Of a DNA stretch of 64,000 nt, positions 28,246 through 37,017 are shown one piece after another. A model generated the notes under the pieces. It saw nothing but the letters and a program-made list of their open reading frames with translations, was not told the origin of the DNA and searched no databases. The stretch is from positions 1 to 64,000 of the forward strand of contig CAVPDQ010000022.1 in NCBI GenBank assembly GCA_963702685.1, read 5' to 3'. The position numbers and the translations under genes are program-made. The stretch's first letter is position 1, and each line of letters starts with the position of its first letter. The stretch comes from AP-15 sp963702685. GTDB lineage: Bacteria; Pseudomonadota; Alphaproteobacteria; ATCC43930; CGMCC-115725.

Positions 28246-28899
28246 TTGCTGCGCTCTATTTTTCTGCGGCAACGGCAGGAGCGGTTGAGGCTGCTGTGCC
28301 TCGGCGCGCACGCTGACGATATTGAAATCGGCTGCGGTGGAACCGTGCTGCGTCTCGCCGCGGAGGTGCCCGATCTGATCGTGCATTGGATCGTCTTCAG
28401 CGGCATCGGGGCGCGCGGGGCCGAGGCGCGGAATAGCGCGGCGGCCTTTCTGGAGAACGTGCCGGAAAAACGGGTCGAGGTTCTGGAATTCCGCGACGGA
28501 TACTTTCCCTACCAGGGCGCCGAAATCAAGGACCGCTTTGAGGCCATCAAGCACGATTTCAACCCCTCGTTGGTCCTGACCCACTGTCGGGGTGACGCTC
28601 ATCAGGACCATCGGCTGATCGCCGAGCTGACCCACAACACCTTCCGCGATCACCTCGTGCTCGAATACGAGATCCCGAAATACGATGGCGATCTCGGCAA
28701 TCCCGCTGTTTTTATAACGCTGACTCGAGCGCAAATCGACCGAAAGCTCGACGCTATCGACCGGTATTTTCCGAGCCAGCGCGGCCGAGGCTGGTTTTCG
28801 AACGAGACGTTCTTGGCCATGTCCCGCCTGCGCGGTATCGGCTGCAATGCGCCCGAAGGGCTGGCCGAAGCGTTCTACGCAAGAAAAATTGTATTTTGA
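28246..28899 (+). CDS. LmbE/PIG-L-family deacetylase
   Basis: A 217-residue zinc-dependent N-deacetylase-type protein. The metal/catalytic motif reads AHADDIEIGCGG (family AHPDDxExGxGG with P changed to A), and the third ligand region is HCRGDAHQDHRLI. Likely substrate is a GlcNAc-containing sugar in polysaccharide synthesis, from context. The TTG start at 28246 is decided by a perfect AGGAGG at 28232-28237, eight bases upstream. Confidence 0.85.
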   Translation: MLRSIFLRQRQERLRLLCLGAHADDIEIGCGGTVLRLAAEVPDLIVHWIVFSGIGARGAEARNSAAAFLENVPEKRVEVLEFRDGYFPYQGAEIKDRFEAIKHDFNPSLVLTHCRGDAHQDHRLIAELTHNTFRDHLVLEYEIPKYDGDLGNPAVFITLTRAQIDRKLDAIDRYFPSQRGRGWFSNETFLAMSRLRGIGCNAPEGLAEAFYARKIVF

Positions 28900-29097
28900 G
28901 GACCCCGTGCCCAACGGCAACGAGCGTCGACGGGCGTTGCGGACTTCGCGCGTTCAGCGCAAGCGGGGCCGGGTCGCAGTCTCGCAATCCGAGGATCAGC
29001 TCCCCCGGGCCGCCACGCGGCTGGTCGCGGGCAGCCGCTGATCGACGGTGCAGCCCCAGGGTGGTCCGGTGGACCCGGTCGGTAGCTGCGCCGGCAT

Positions 29098-29187
29098 CTC
29101 AAGCGCCGGCAGGTCGCGGCGTTTTCCGCCAAGCTGCCGCCCTGTCTGGTCGGGATCGAGGCGTGCGGCACGGCGCATCAGCACCCG
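29098..29187 (+). mobile_element. IS110-family transposase fragment
   Basis: About 30 codons read RRQVAAFSAKLPPCLVGIEA followed by CGTAH, the N-terminal DEDD-domain motif of IS110/IS1111 transposases (family: PCLVGIEACGTAHHWAR). The frame is lost immediately on both sides. Only a scar of the element remains. The stretch 28900-29097 before it shows nothing recognisable. Confidence 0.75.
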
Positions 29188-29189
29188 GC

Positions 29190-29400
29190 GAGGGTCACAA
29201 ATGGCAGATCGAGATCGCCGTGCCGGCGTTCGGCTACACGAACCACATCGGCATTGATCGCGCCTTCGGCTTTCTGCGCCGTTGCCGCATCACCCGCGCA
29301 GCGGCTTAACGACCGCGGTCAGCGCGGCGCCGTGCTTGATCGGGACAACACCGCGAGCGAGGTGAGGGCCGGCACGGCCTATCGCACGGCGGCAAGCTTC
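29190..29400 (+). mobile_element. IS5-family transposase fragment
   Basis: One frame encodes IAVPAFGYTNHIGIDRAFGF and then LRRCRITRAAA; a second frame continues GAVLDRDNTASEVRAGTAYR. Both are typical IS5-family transposase segments (FGYKNHIxIDRxxGFIRR and DxDNTASxVWADTAYRS). The change of frame near 29300 and the absence of both ends show a decayed copy. Confidence 0.75.
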
Positions 29401-29610
29401 GGATCCTTCGACAGTTTGCAGCTGCGCACCCGGTGCGGCTTCAGACGGTGCGCCATCCAGAGCCGCGCCACCCGGAGCCGCTGCACGCTGCGATGGCTGA
29501 CCCGGCAGCCTCGGCCATTGCCCGGCCGGTCCACTGCGTCCTCTCGCCCGGCGGTTCCGCCAGCGTATCGCCACCACCCGCTCGATCCTTCACCGAGCGC
29601 TTACCCAGGA
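29390..29610 (-). mobile_element. IS630-family transposase fragment
   Basis: On the minus strand one frame gives TLAEPPGERTQWTGRAMAEA and the next gives VSHRSVQRL, then LKPHRVRSCKLSKDPKL, matching the helix-turn-helix region of IS630-family transposases. At least one frameshift lies between the parts. It abuts the IS5 fragment at about 29395. Confidence 0.75.
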
Positions 29611-29733
29611 ATTGGGGCGGATGCACGAGCACCGGGGTGCCGAGCCAATCCTCGCAATCAATGCCGAGCAATTGCCTAATCGGGCGGTCGCAGGCTCCGG
29701 CCCTATGCAGGTGGGGCCGGAGCAGCGAGCGGG

Positions 29734-32481
29734 TCAAGGTTGTGTGAACGGCGTCCCGGCGTCGTAGCGCGCCTTCGCCGGCAGCGTGTAGAGCCGGGTC
29801 GGTCCGATGGGGTTGACCCACGGCCAGGTATACCCGCTCCCGGCCGCGAAAAAGGCCGGCTTTTGGGTCAGATACAGCGAATTCGACAGGGTGTGGGTGG
29901 TGTCGTTCGCAGACCAGACCACTGTGTTCGTGAGGTAATCGAAGTTGCCGTCGCGGATCGCGGTGTTGGCGACGTTGGCGTCCGTTGGGTAGGGCGCAAT
30001 ATCATCCCATCCCAACATCCAGATGCCCGAGGAGCTGCCGGGGAAACTGGTGTCGTAGACCCACCCGCTCATCTGCCCTGGTGTCCCGAGCACATTGCCG
30101 AGGAAGGACATCCAATAAGTATAACACATCGCTCCAGCGGCACGCAGAGGACCGTTGCCGCCAGGAAGATTATTGACGTCGTCGATCGTGACGCCACCAA
30201 GCGCTTTTGGTTCCGTAAATCGTCCCCGGTATCCGGTCGTATAGTTGCGGAAGAACGTGTGATAGATCGAATTACCATGCGTCGTGTCGCTGTCCATATT
30301 GAATCCGTAGTTGCCCTCGAACAGCATGTGGTGAGAGCCGACCATATGGCTGCCGTTGAGGCCGATCTCCTGCCAATATTCCTGTCCGTCTATATAGCCG
30401 TCGTCCATATAATTGTAGGCAATCACCGACCCCGCGCCCGAGGAGCGGGCCACCATGACCTTGTTGGCCTGCACCGAGATGCCGTTCTCGATCAGTATCT
30501 CGGACGATCCATCCGAAAGACTGATAGCGTAGCCGCCGCCGCCAGGGACCGGCCAAGCCGCGCCGTGGACGTAAAACTCCTCAAGCTGGATGCGGAAAGA
30601 GTTGTCGATCGCAAAACCTTCGCCGAGCCACAAGGTGTTTTCGACATTTTTGGCCCAGGAGTACGCCGCCCACTCAAACCGCAGGCTGCCGTTGTCACCT
30701 CCGGATAAGGTCATGTTCTCGACCCCGGCATCTGTCGTCTGGGGCACTCCATAGAAATAGAGCTGCGCGTGATGGCTGACCCGGTAGGAGATCGTGAGCG
30801 GCGAATCGAAGGTAATCGTGTTGCCGGAAATCGCCGATATCTGCTTGATCTCGTTGGTCGGCCGGTCACAGTTGGAAAACCAGCACCCGGCGCTGGCCGC
30901 GGTATAGGGATAAGTGCCGGCCCCAAAATCGTCGTAGCCCTGAGACGGATTGTGCTTCTGCCAGACCACCCGGAAGTCGGGAGAAGCCCAGATTTTCCCC
31001 CGCCCTTGCGGGTCGGTTTGCCAGCCCGCGCCCGAAGCCTCGTCGAGCAAGACAATCTGCCCCACCGAGAACCCGGAGGCGCTGGCCACCTGCAGCGAAT
31101 TTGCCCCGGCCGCGGCATCCGCCGTCAGAGCGGTCGCGGTCTCGGTATTGTTCCACCGCATCGGCCCGACGATGATGATCGGCGATGGGTTTGAGCCGGG
31201 TATGTAACTACCCAGCGTGGCGCCGTTGGTCCGCTGCAGCGTGGTGACGCCCGGCCCGGCGCCGCGCAAGGTTATGCCCTTGTTCAGGAGGACATAGTTG
31301 CCTTCGGCGATCGTAAAGGTGCCAGCCGCGAGCTGCACCACCCGGCCGAGCGGACAGGCATTGACCGCGTTCTGGATATTGGCCGTGTCGTCCTTGCCCG
31401 ATCCGAGAGGGCTGACGGTGGCGCACACCGTCGTCCGGCTCGGGATGCCGCCAGCGGAAAGCATGCCAGCCTTCTGCCAGTTCGCGCTCGCATTGCGATC
31501 GAGGGGCAAGCTGCCGGTGCCGCTCCCGGTGCCGCTCCCGGTGCCACCGCTGCCGGAAGAGCTCGCAAGCGGAGCCGAGCATGATGCCGTTTTTCCGCCG
31601 TTGCTGCCGGCGCAAGTCCAGGTCCACGGGCTGCTGCCACTCACCGCCGAGGCCGTGCCGGCCGTGCAAAGGTTGGATGTGGGCGCGCCGCTCACTGCCA
31701 CATTATTGGCCGAGCCGCAGACACCATTAACCGAAGCAGCGGCAACCGAAGCCCGGCATTGCGCGGCGGTGCCGCCGTTGCTGCCGGCGCAGCTCCAGCT
31801 CCACGGCCCGCTGCCCGAGACCGCCGATGCCGTGCCGGTGGCGCACAGGTTTGTCGCCGGCGCGCTCTTCAGGGCGGCCCCGTTCGAGGAGCCGCATACG
31901 CCGCTGGCCGAGGCTCCGCCGCTTGCGGTCAAGACGGCATAGAACGACCAGGTCGTCGGCGTGCAGTTTTGCGGGGTCTTCGAGAACGTGCTCGGCAGTC
32001 CGCTGCTAAACGAGCGCGACTGATAATAGCAGCTCCCGGAGTTGTTCTGCTTGACAAAGCTGAGGGCGTTGCTGCTCGGCAGATAAGCGAGCCAGTAGCT
32101 GCCCGCGGGAAGTGCTGTCGCGGAAACGGCGGTGGCGGTGGCGGTGTTCCACCCCTTCACCGGCGTGAAGCTGCTCGTCTGCGCTTTCAAGGCGCCGGGC
32201 CCGCCGTTGGGGCCGGTCGCATCGTAAAGCCCAAGGCGGAGCCGGCCGGCAGCGCTGGTGACATAAAAGGACAGGCTGCTGACGGTGGCCGCGCGCGATA
32301 GCGTCGCCTGCTGCGCCGGCAGCAAGCCGCCGTTCTGCGAATCTGCGGCCGAAAGCACCGCCGTCTGGCCGATCGTGATGCTCGACTGCGCCAGGGCCGG
32401 GCCGGCGCCGATCAACGCAGCGACGAGCGCTAGAACGGTTACGCGAGCGTTACGTTGGCTCCGCACTGTCATCGGCAGCAT
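29734..32481 (-). CDS. secreted beta-helix protein with Cys-rich repeats
   Basis: A 915-residue exported protein. A signal peptide (ending GPALAQ) leads to a beta-sandwich-like region (about 35-190), then two tandem ~55-residue repeats (GVCGSSNGAALKSAPATNLC...CAGSNGG and GVCGSANNVAVSGAPTSNLC...), a Gly/Ser/Thr linker, and a pectate-lyase-like right-handed beta-helix (DDTANIQNAVNACPLGRVVQL, then the NKGITLRGAGPGVTTLQRT turn). The TTG/ATG choice is settled by GGAGG six bases before ATG 32481; the open frame to 32985 is spurious. It may bind or trim the exopolysaccharide made nearby; no catalytic residues could be assigned. Confidence 0.8.
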   Translation of the reverse strand: MLPMTVRSQRNARVTVLALVAALIGAGPALAQSSITIGQTAVLSAADSQNGGLLPAQQATLSRAATVSSLSFYVTSAAGRLRLGLYDATGPNGGPGALKAQTSSFTPVKGWNTATATAVSATALPAGSYWLAYLPSSNALSFVKQNNSGSCYYQSRSFSSGLPSTFSKTPQNCTPTTWSFYAVLTASGGASASGVCGSSNGAALKSAPATNLCATGTASAVSGSGPWSWSCAGSNGGTAAQCRASVAAASVNGVCGSANNVAVSGAPTSNLCTAGTASAVSGSSPWTWTCAGSNGGKTASCSAPLASSSGSGGTGSGTGSGTGSLPLDRNASANWQKAGMLSAGGIPSRTTVCATVSPLGSGKDDTANIQNAVNACPLGRVVQLAAGTFTIAEGNYVLLNKGITLRGAGPGVTTLQRTNGATLGSYIPGSNPSPIIIVGPMRWNNTETATALTADAAAGANSLQVASASGFSVGQIVLLDEASGAGWQTDPQGRGKIWASPDFRVVWQKHNPSQGYDDFGAGTYPYTAASAGCWFSNCDRPTNEIKQISAISGNTITFDSPLTISYRVSHHAQLYFYGVPQTTDAGVENMTLSGGDNGSLRFEWAAYSWAKNVENTLWLGEGFAIDNSFRIQLEEFYVHGAAWPVPGGGGYAISLSDGSSEILIENGISVQANKVMVARSSGAGSVIAYNYMDDGYIDGQEYWQEIGLNGSHMVGSHHMLFEGNYGFNMDSDTTHGNSIYHTFFRNYTTGYRGRFTEPKALGGVTIDDVNNLPGGNGPLRAAGAMCYTYWMSFLGNVLGTPGQMSGWVYDTSFPGSSSGIWMLGWDDIAPYPTDANVANTAIRDGNFDYLTNTVVWSANDTTHTLSNSLYLTQKPAFFAAGSGYTWPWVNPIGPTRLYTLPAKARYDAGTPFTQP

Positions 32482-33192
32482 GTGCGTCCTCCGAACATCC
32501 CGGTTCTGGCTTTTCGAGATTCCAAAAAATGTTTTAAGGAGACGTAAAGCCGATCGATCGATGCTCGTCGGTTGACTGGTGCAATTCCCTTGATTTGATG
32601 AAATATTCCTAAAATCGAGCGCTGTCCGAAACCGATTTTGGCGAGTTTCGAACGATGCAGGCCGTGAAACCCCCGCATCGACGCTGCAACCCCGAAGCCC
32701 GGACGTATAACCGCTCTGGTTTCGATGCAGGAGCAGGCTCGAGCCTTTCGCTCTCAGCCACACGACAGCCAACAAGCTGGGCATGTCTCTCGCCTCATTA
32801 TGATTGCTCTCGTCTACCCCGCACCCAAGGCAGATTGTAAGCGTCCGCAGATGGCGCGACGCCATGCGGTTGCAAAAGCTGCCCCAGTTCTCGGATCCCC
32901 CCGAGACGCAGGTTGGTGGCGGCAGGTATCCACCGGCGAACGACACGCTGTCAACCTTCGCCACCTTTTTGCCACAGGGCGTCAATAAGGCGTCAGTATT
33001 GAGGTGAGCCTGCCGTCAGGACCATGGGGACTGGCGTCCTAATTGGGAATGCTGCGCTCCGACCTACTGAAACGGTCGAGCTGCGAGAGCTTGCCGATTG
33101 CATGCCGGCAAGCTTGCCGCTCCTGGATTGGCTGCCTTGGGCGGTGTTGAAACCCCGGCCTGCCAAACCGCGCGGGCGCCTTTAGGGGTTCA
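32482..33192. other. 711-bp intergenic region
   Basis: It holds the upstream region of the beta-helix gene, which is locally AT-rich (about 32515-32630, with AAAATGTTTTAAGGAG and AAATATTCCTAAAATC). Towards 33180 a short open stretch (about 33067-33185) has a protein-like composition but no start or family. No RNA gene or complete ORF is supported. Confidence 0.5.
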
Positions 33193-34077
33193 TCAGTCTG
33201 CGGCAACCAGAGACACGACCGCGGCGTCGTAGTCGGGCGGGCCCATGCCGGTGTCGGCGAAGATGCCGTGCTGGGCGATCCAGGCGCGGGTTTCGGCGTG
33301 GGCTTCCTTGGTGTAGGGCTCGAAAACGAGGCGTTCGCCGGGGCCCCAGCGGCGGGTGTCCATCAGCGCGTGAAAGCGCTCGGGGAATTCGTTCTTGTAA
33401 AAATGCGTGTAGCGGTCGGGGCGCAGGTCGAGGTCGCGCTGGGCGCGGCGCAGCGCGCGAAAGAATTTGCGCAGATCTTCCGGGTCGGGGTCGCCGTGGA
33501 TCATCGTCGCGATCATAAAGGTGGTGTCGATGATCTTGCGAAAGCCCAGCTGCTCGGCGAGGTAGTAGGGACCGCTGAAGAGGGCCGAGGCCGGCGCCGC
33601 GCCATCGACCAAGAGCTCGAGGCGGCGGAACAGCAGCCCGTCCTTGAACGAGAGGTTGATCTCGTCGGCCGCGAGATAAGGTTCGAGCGCCTGGATCGTC
33701 GAATAATGGCTGCCCGACTGCCAGCCGACCGAGATCGGCACCCCGGCCAGATCCTCGGGACGCCTGACCGGCGACCCCGCCGGCACAAAAATCCCGGCCG
33801 GCGCCACCGAATAGAGGTCGGCGTAGAGCCGGCCATGCCCGCTCGACGCGGCGACGTTGACCGTCCAATGACAGGCGCAGCTGACATCGGCGGCGCGCCC
33901 GGCCGCAAACGACTGGTAGGCGCCGACTTGCTCGCCGCCCTTGTCGTGATGCCGCCCTTCGGTCGCGCGGATCAGCTCGCGAAACTCGTAATCGAGCCCT
34001 TCGTCCCGGAAATAGCCCTTTTCCTCGGCGATCCATTCCTGCAGCCGGAAATGCGGCTCGATGATGAACTTGGCCAT
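33193..34077 (-). CDS. NMT1/SsuA-like substrate-binding protein without signal peptide
   Basis: A 294-residue protein with the fold marks of THI5/NMT1-type periplasmic binding proteins (EEKGYFRDEGLDYEF; GEQVGAYQSFAAGRADV-like; AGVPISVGWQSGSHYSTI). It begins MAKFIIEPHFRLQEWIAEEK with no signal peptide, and ATG 34077 has GGAGGA upstream, so it is predicted cytoplasmic. No ABC permease or ATPase lies beside it. It may be an enzyme or sensor built on this fold. It precedes nothing on its strand; RidA is just upstream. Confidence 0.7.
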   Translation of the reverse strand: MAKFIIEPHFRLQEWIAEEKGYFRDEGLDYEFRELIRATEGRHHDKGGEQVGAYQSFAAGRAADVSCACHWTVNVAASSGHGRLYADLYSVAPAGIFVPAGSPVRRPEDLAGVPISVGWQSGSHYSTIQALEPYLAADEINLSFKDGLLFRRLELLVDGAAPASALFSGPYYLAEQLGFRKIIDTTFMIATMIHGDPDPEDLRKFFRALRRAQRDLDLRPDRYTHFYKNEFPERFHALMDTRRWGPGERLVFEPYTKEAHAETRAWIAQHGIFADTGMGPPDYDAAVVSLVAAD

Positions 34078-34113
34078 TGGGCTTCCTCCGAAGCATCGCG
34101 CGGAGCCACCATA

Positions 34114-34521
34114 TCAGAGCGCGGCGACCGTCTGCACCTCGATCAAAAACCCTTCGGCGACCAGCCGATCGACGATCAGGAGCGTGTTCGGCGGATAAGC
34201 CCCGCCGGCAAACATGCCGGGGAAGGCACGCGTGCGATACGCCATGAATTTGGCGATGTCCTGCGAATGGACGAGATAGGTCGTGAACTGGGCGACATTG
34301 GCCCAGCCGGCGCCGGCCGAGCCGAGCGCAGCCTCGATATTGGCGAAGACCTGAACGCATTGGCGGTCGAAATCGTCGGCGCCGACAAGGTTGCCGGCGG
34401 TGTCGGTCGCGACCTGGCCGGCGATCAGCAACAGCTCGGCGGCGCGCACGCGGGCGATTTGCGAATATTGCCCGAGCGGCCGGCCGAGCGCCGGCGGGCT
34501 CGACAGCGTGACCTGTGCCAT
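34114..34521 (-). CDS. RidA/YjgF-family protein
   Basis: A 135-residue trimeric Rid-family protein. Family members hydrolyse reactive enamine/imine intermediates or have related roles. Conserved parts are YSQIARV, LLLIAGQVATD, QVFANIEAALGSAGA and the C-terminal LIVDRLVAEGFLIEVQTVA. The usual RidA catalytic arginine in the ...R(V/I)xV segment is not evident (NTLLIVDRLV), so it may belong to a non-deaminating subgroup. AGAGGG precedes ATG 34521. It lies 36 bases upstream of the substrate-binding-like gene, probably one operon. Confidence 0.85.
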   Translation of the reverse strand: MAQVTLSSPPALGRPLGQYSQIARVRAAELLLIAGQVATDTAGNLVGADDFDRQCVQVFANIEAALGSAGAGWANVAQFTTYLVHSQDIAKFMAYRTRAFPGMFAGGAYPPNTLLIVDRLVAEGFLIEVQTVAAL

Positions 34522-34539
34522 CCCTCTGCCCCGCGACCG

Positions 34540-34779
34540 CTATTGCACCCGGCGCAGCCCGAGATCGGCGAGGCAGCCATCGAGCGCGCCCATGTTTGCC
34601 TTGACCGCGGCGCGGTCCTGGCAGGCGGCGACGACCGCCACAAGCTCCGCCCGCGACGGCGGCTTGCCGCTCGCCTCCTGCCAGTCGCGCACCTCGTTCG
34701 AGATGCTGGCCGGTGCTGTCGCATCGGCCGCGACGCACGCGGTCAGGCCCAGCAGCATAAGCAACACAATCCCCCGCAT
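34540..34779 (-). CDS. small lipoprotein
   Basis: A 79-residue protein with a signal peptide and lipobox (MRGIVLLMLLGLTAC). The mature part is about 60 residues with two cysteines (VAACQDR, LDGCLAD) in a helical context. ATG 34779 is chosen because the 32 residues before it in the open frame are low-complexity and the lipobox then sits correctly. No family recognised. Confidence 0.6.
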   Translation of the reverse strand: MRGIVLLMLLGLTACVAADATAPASISNEVRDWQEASGKPPSRAELVAVVAACQDRAAVKANMGALDGCLADLGLRRVQ

Positions 34780-34974
34780 CCGACCCCCCGGAATGCCGTG
34801 CGCACAGCAATCTAGCGCCCCAGGCCCGACGCCGCCACCCCCTGCGGCCCCTGACACCCCGCGATTTCGCCGCAAAGCCGAAGCGATTGTGCGGCGCTTT
34901 GCCGCAAATTCAGCTTAGAGTAAGCTAGCTGCCGCTCTCGCGGCGGCGACCACGATGGCGATGGGAGCAAAGCC

Positions 34975-35517
34975 ATGTCCTTCGCAAAGATGCTGGCGCC
35001 GCTGGCCGGCACGCTGCTGCTTACGATCGGTGCGCACGCACAAGGGGTCGTGCCGCCGCCGCCCTTCACCGAATATGCGGCAAAATTCACCTGCGGCACA
35101 GAATCGACCAAGGAGCCCGACGATGTGGTCAGCGGCGTCTATGCGTCGTCGATCAACATCCATAACCCGCAGTCGCGGCTGGCGGTCCCCTTCTTCAAAA
35201 AGCTCGTTATCGCCAACCGCGAGGACACGCGGATCGGTCAGCTCGTGGTCTTGCAGGATGTGCTAAAGCCGGACCAGGCGGACCGCGTCGATTGCATCTT
35301 TATCCGACGTCACTTGGACATCGCGACGACGACCCCCTATGTCGAAGGGTTTGTCGTGATCGAAGTGCCGCCGGTGCCGTCGGCAACCGGATCGGCAGCT
35401 ACCATTCAGCCCGTGCTCGACGTTGTCGCCAAATACACGGCGCGGGCGCTCGCGGCCGGCAGCAATGTCACGACCCAATCGGTCGTGCAAATCGACGGCA
35501 AGCGCATCACCAACTGA
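34975..35517 (+). CDS. exported hypothetical protein
   Basis: A 180-residue protein with a signal peptide (MSFAKMLAPLAGTLLLTIGAHA). The mature domain has two cysteines (KFTCGTE, VDCIFIR) and a beta-rich pattern with VVSGVYASSINIHNPQ, reminiscent of small sensory or structural periplasmic domains. GGGAGC precedes the start. It is convergent with the PEP-CTERM gene, with four bases between stops. Confidence 0.65.
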   Translation: MSFAKMLAPLAGTLLLTIGAHAQGVVPPPPFTEYAAKFTCGTESTKEPDDVVSGVYASSINIHNPQSRLAVPFFKKLVIANREDTRIGQLVVLQDVLKPDQADRVDCIFIRRHLDIATTTPYVEGFVVIEVPPVPSATGSAATIQPVLDVVAKYTARALAAGSNVTTQSVVQIDGKRITN

Positions 35518-35521
35518 TCCG

Positions 35522-36919
35522 TCAGCTTTGGCGCCGGCGGCGCAGCATTCCGAGCCCGGCCAAAGAAAACGCCAGCAAGGCGAGCGAGCCGGGCTCGGGC
35601 ACCGCCGCTGGCACGGCCGCGCTGCCGGTGTCGGAAACGAACATGGCCATGGCGAGCGGCGGCGACCCCATCGCTTCGATGTCCGACGGCAAATAGGTGT
35701 AGGAGAGCGTGATCTGCGCGCCTTCGAGACCGGAGGATAGCAGGTCGGCGCTGCCCGGCAGATCGGCCGACAAGCCGGTTATCGCTTGCAGCGCCAATTT
35801 GACCGGGCTCGCCTCGGAAAACAGCGCCAGATCGGATGCGATGTCGTCGGAGAAGTCCGCGGTCGGGATGCCGAAGCCGCGGCTGACCGTCTTGCCAAAA
35901 GCTTTGGTGAAATTGTCGGTGCCGGCGAACGGGTGGAGCGTTCCCGAACGCTGCGAGGCGGCCTGGGCCTGACCGAGCGAGGTGCGGCCCGGACCCAAAA
36001 GGTCGAGCAAAGCCGATTGGCCGATCGTGAAGGAGGCGGCGGTCGGCCCTAAATCCTGCACCGAGAAACTCGACTTGACGTCGCCCTTGAGCGTGAAATC
36101 GGCGCTGACCAGCGTTCCGAGCTTCGGGTTGAACGGGTTGAAGCCGATTTTGCGCGTCCAATCGCCGTTCCGGTCCCCAAGGGTGCGGGTCTGGACCGCG
36201 GTATGTTTTTCGCCGACGACCCCGACCGCAATGTTGCCCCCACCAAGAGTGTCGGTGACGCCATCCCCGAATGTGCTCCCGATCGGGGCCGGGGCGGCGG
36301 TATGGTAGGTGACCGAGACCTTGGCGCCCGCTGCCGCGCGCGTCTTTGCCGCGAGATCGAGCGGCCCCGAGAGGTGGGCCTCGGCGGTCGCGGCTACCGG
36401 GAGCGCCACGCTGCCCTTGCCGACAAACGGCCCGGAGGAAATCTGCGGCCCCGAGCCGCCGGCGGTGTAGGTGGTCGCGGCACTTTGGGTGTCGGAGAGG
36501 CCCGACCAGCTCCGCCCGGATTTGCCGGCAAAATCGATCGTGCCGTCGAAGGCCGCGAGATTGGCGCCGGCGCCGACGATGGGCGACACCGACAACACAT
36601 CGCCAGCGCCCGGCGCCGAAAGATCGATCGTCGCCGACAGGCTCCCATCGACCGTGCTCCGCACCGGGTCGAGGCTCTCGATCCCGATCGAGCCCGTGAG
36701 CGTGCCGCTGAGACCGAAGGTGATGGCGCCCAAGCCGCCGAGCGACGGGTCGAACTGCCCGACTTTGACGGTCTTTGCCCAATCGGTCGGCGCGGGCGCG
36801 ATCATGGCGGTCCGGGTTATGGTCCCGGCCAGCGCCGGCCCGATGGTGAGGACAGCCGTCGCCAGCGTCGCCGCGGCCGCCGCCGACCGGCGGAGCGCAG
36901 GTTTTTCAGAGCAAGGCAT
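35522..36919 (-). CDS. PEP-CTERM sorting-signal protein
   Basis: A 465-residue secreted protein. Signal peptide at the N-terminus (ending GPALAG), a long beta-rich Gly/Ser/Ala-rich body, and a C-terminal PEP-CTERM signal (VPEPGSLALLAFSLAGLGML then RRRRQS). PEP-CTERM proteins are cut and anchored by an EpsH-type exosortase, usually linked with exopolysaccharide production; no exosortase lies in this window. The sequence upstream is unusually AT-rich (36920-36970) and probably holds the promoter. Confidence 0.85.
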   Translation of the reverse strand: MPCSEKPALRRSAAAAATLATAVLTIGPALAGTITRTAMIAPAPTDWAKTVKVGQFDPSLGGLGAITFGLSGTLTGSIGIESLDPVRSTVDGSLSATIDLSAPGAGDVLSVSPIVGAGANLAAFDGTIDFAGKSGRSWSGLSDTQSAATTYTAGGSGPQISSGPFVGKGSVALPVAATAEAHLSGPLDLAAKTRAAAGAKVSVTYHTAAPAPIGSTFGDGVTDTLGGGNIAVGVVGEKHTAVQTRTLGDRNGDWTRKIGFNPFNPKLGTLVSADFTLKGDVKSSFSVQDLGPTAASFTIGQSALLDLLGPGRTSLGQAQAASQRSGTLHPFAGTDNFTKAFGKTVSRGFGIPTADFSDDIASDLALFSEASPVKLALQAITGLSADLPGSADLLSSGLEGAQITLSYTYLPSDIEAMGSPPLAMAMFVSDTGSAAVPAAVPEPGSLALLAFSLAGLGMLRRRRQS

Positions 36920-37017
36920 GGCCAGTTTTGTTAACTAATGTTTACGGAAAACTATGGAACAGCAATGTAATGCCGCGCGAAAGGAGAATCAATAGGCCAA
37001 GCCTGCGCGCCCTCGGA

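Noticed and set aside
28896..29309. ORF of 137 codons as a hypothetical gene
   Set aside because: Its only recognisable part is the IS5 fragment; the rest is in the wrong frame for the IS110 fragment and has no start signal.
32482..32985. N-terminal extension of the beta-helix gene to 32985
   Set aside because: The extra 168 residues have no family features, and a signal peptide with a good ribosome site begins at 32481.
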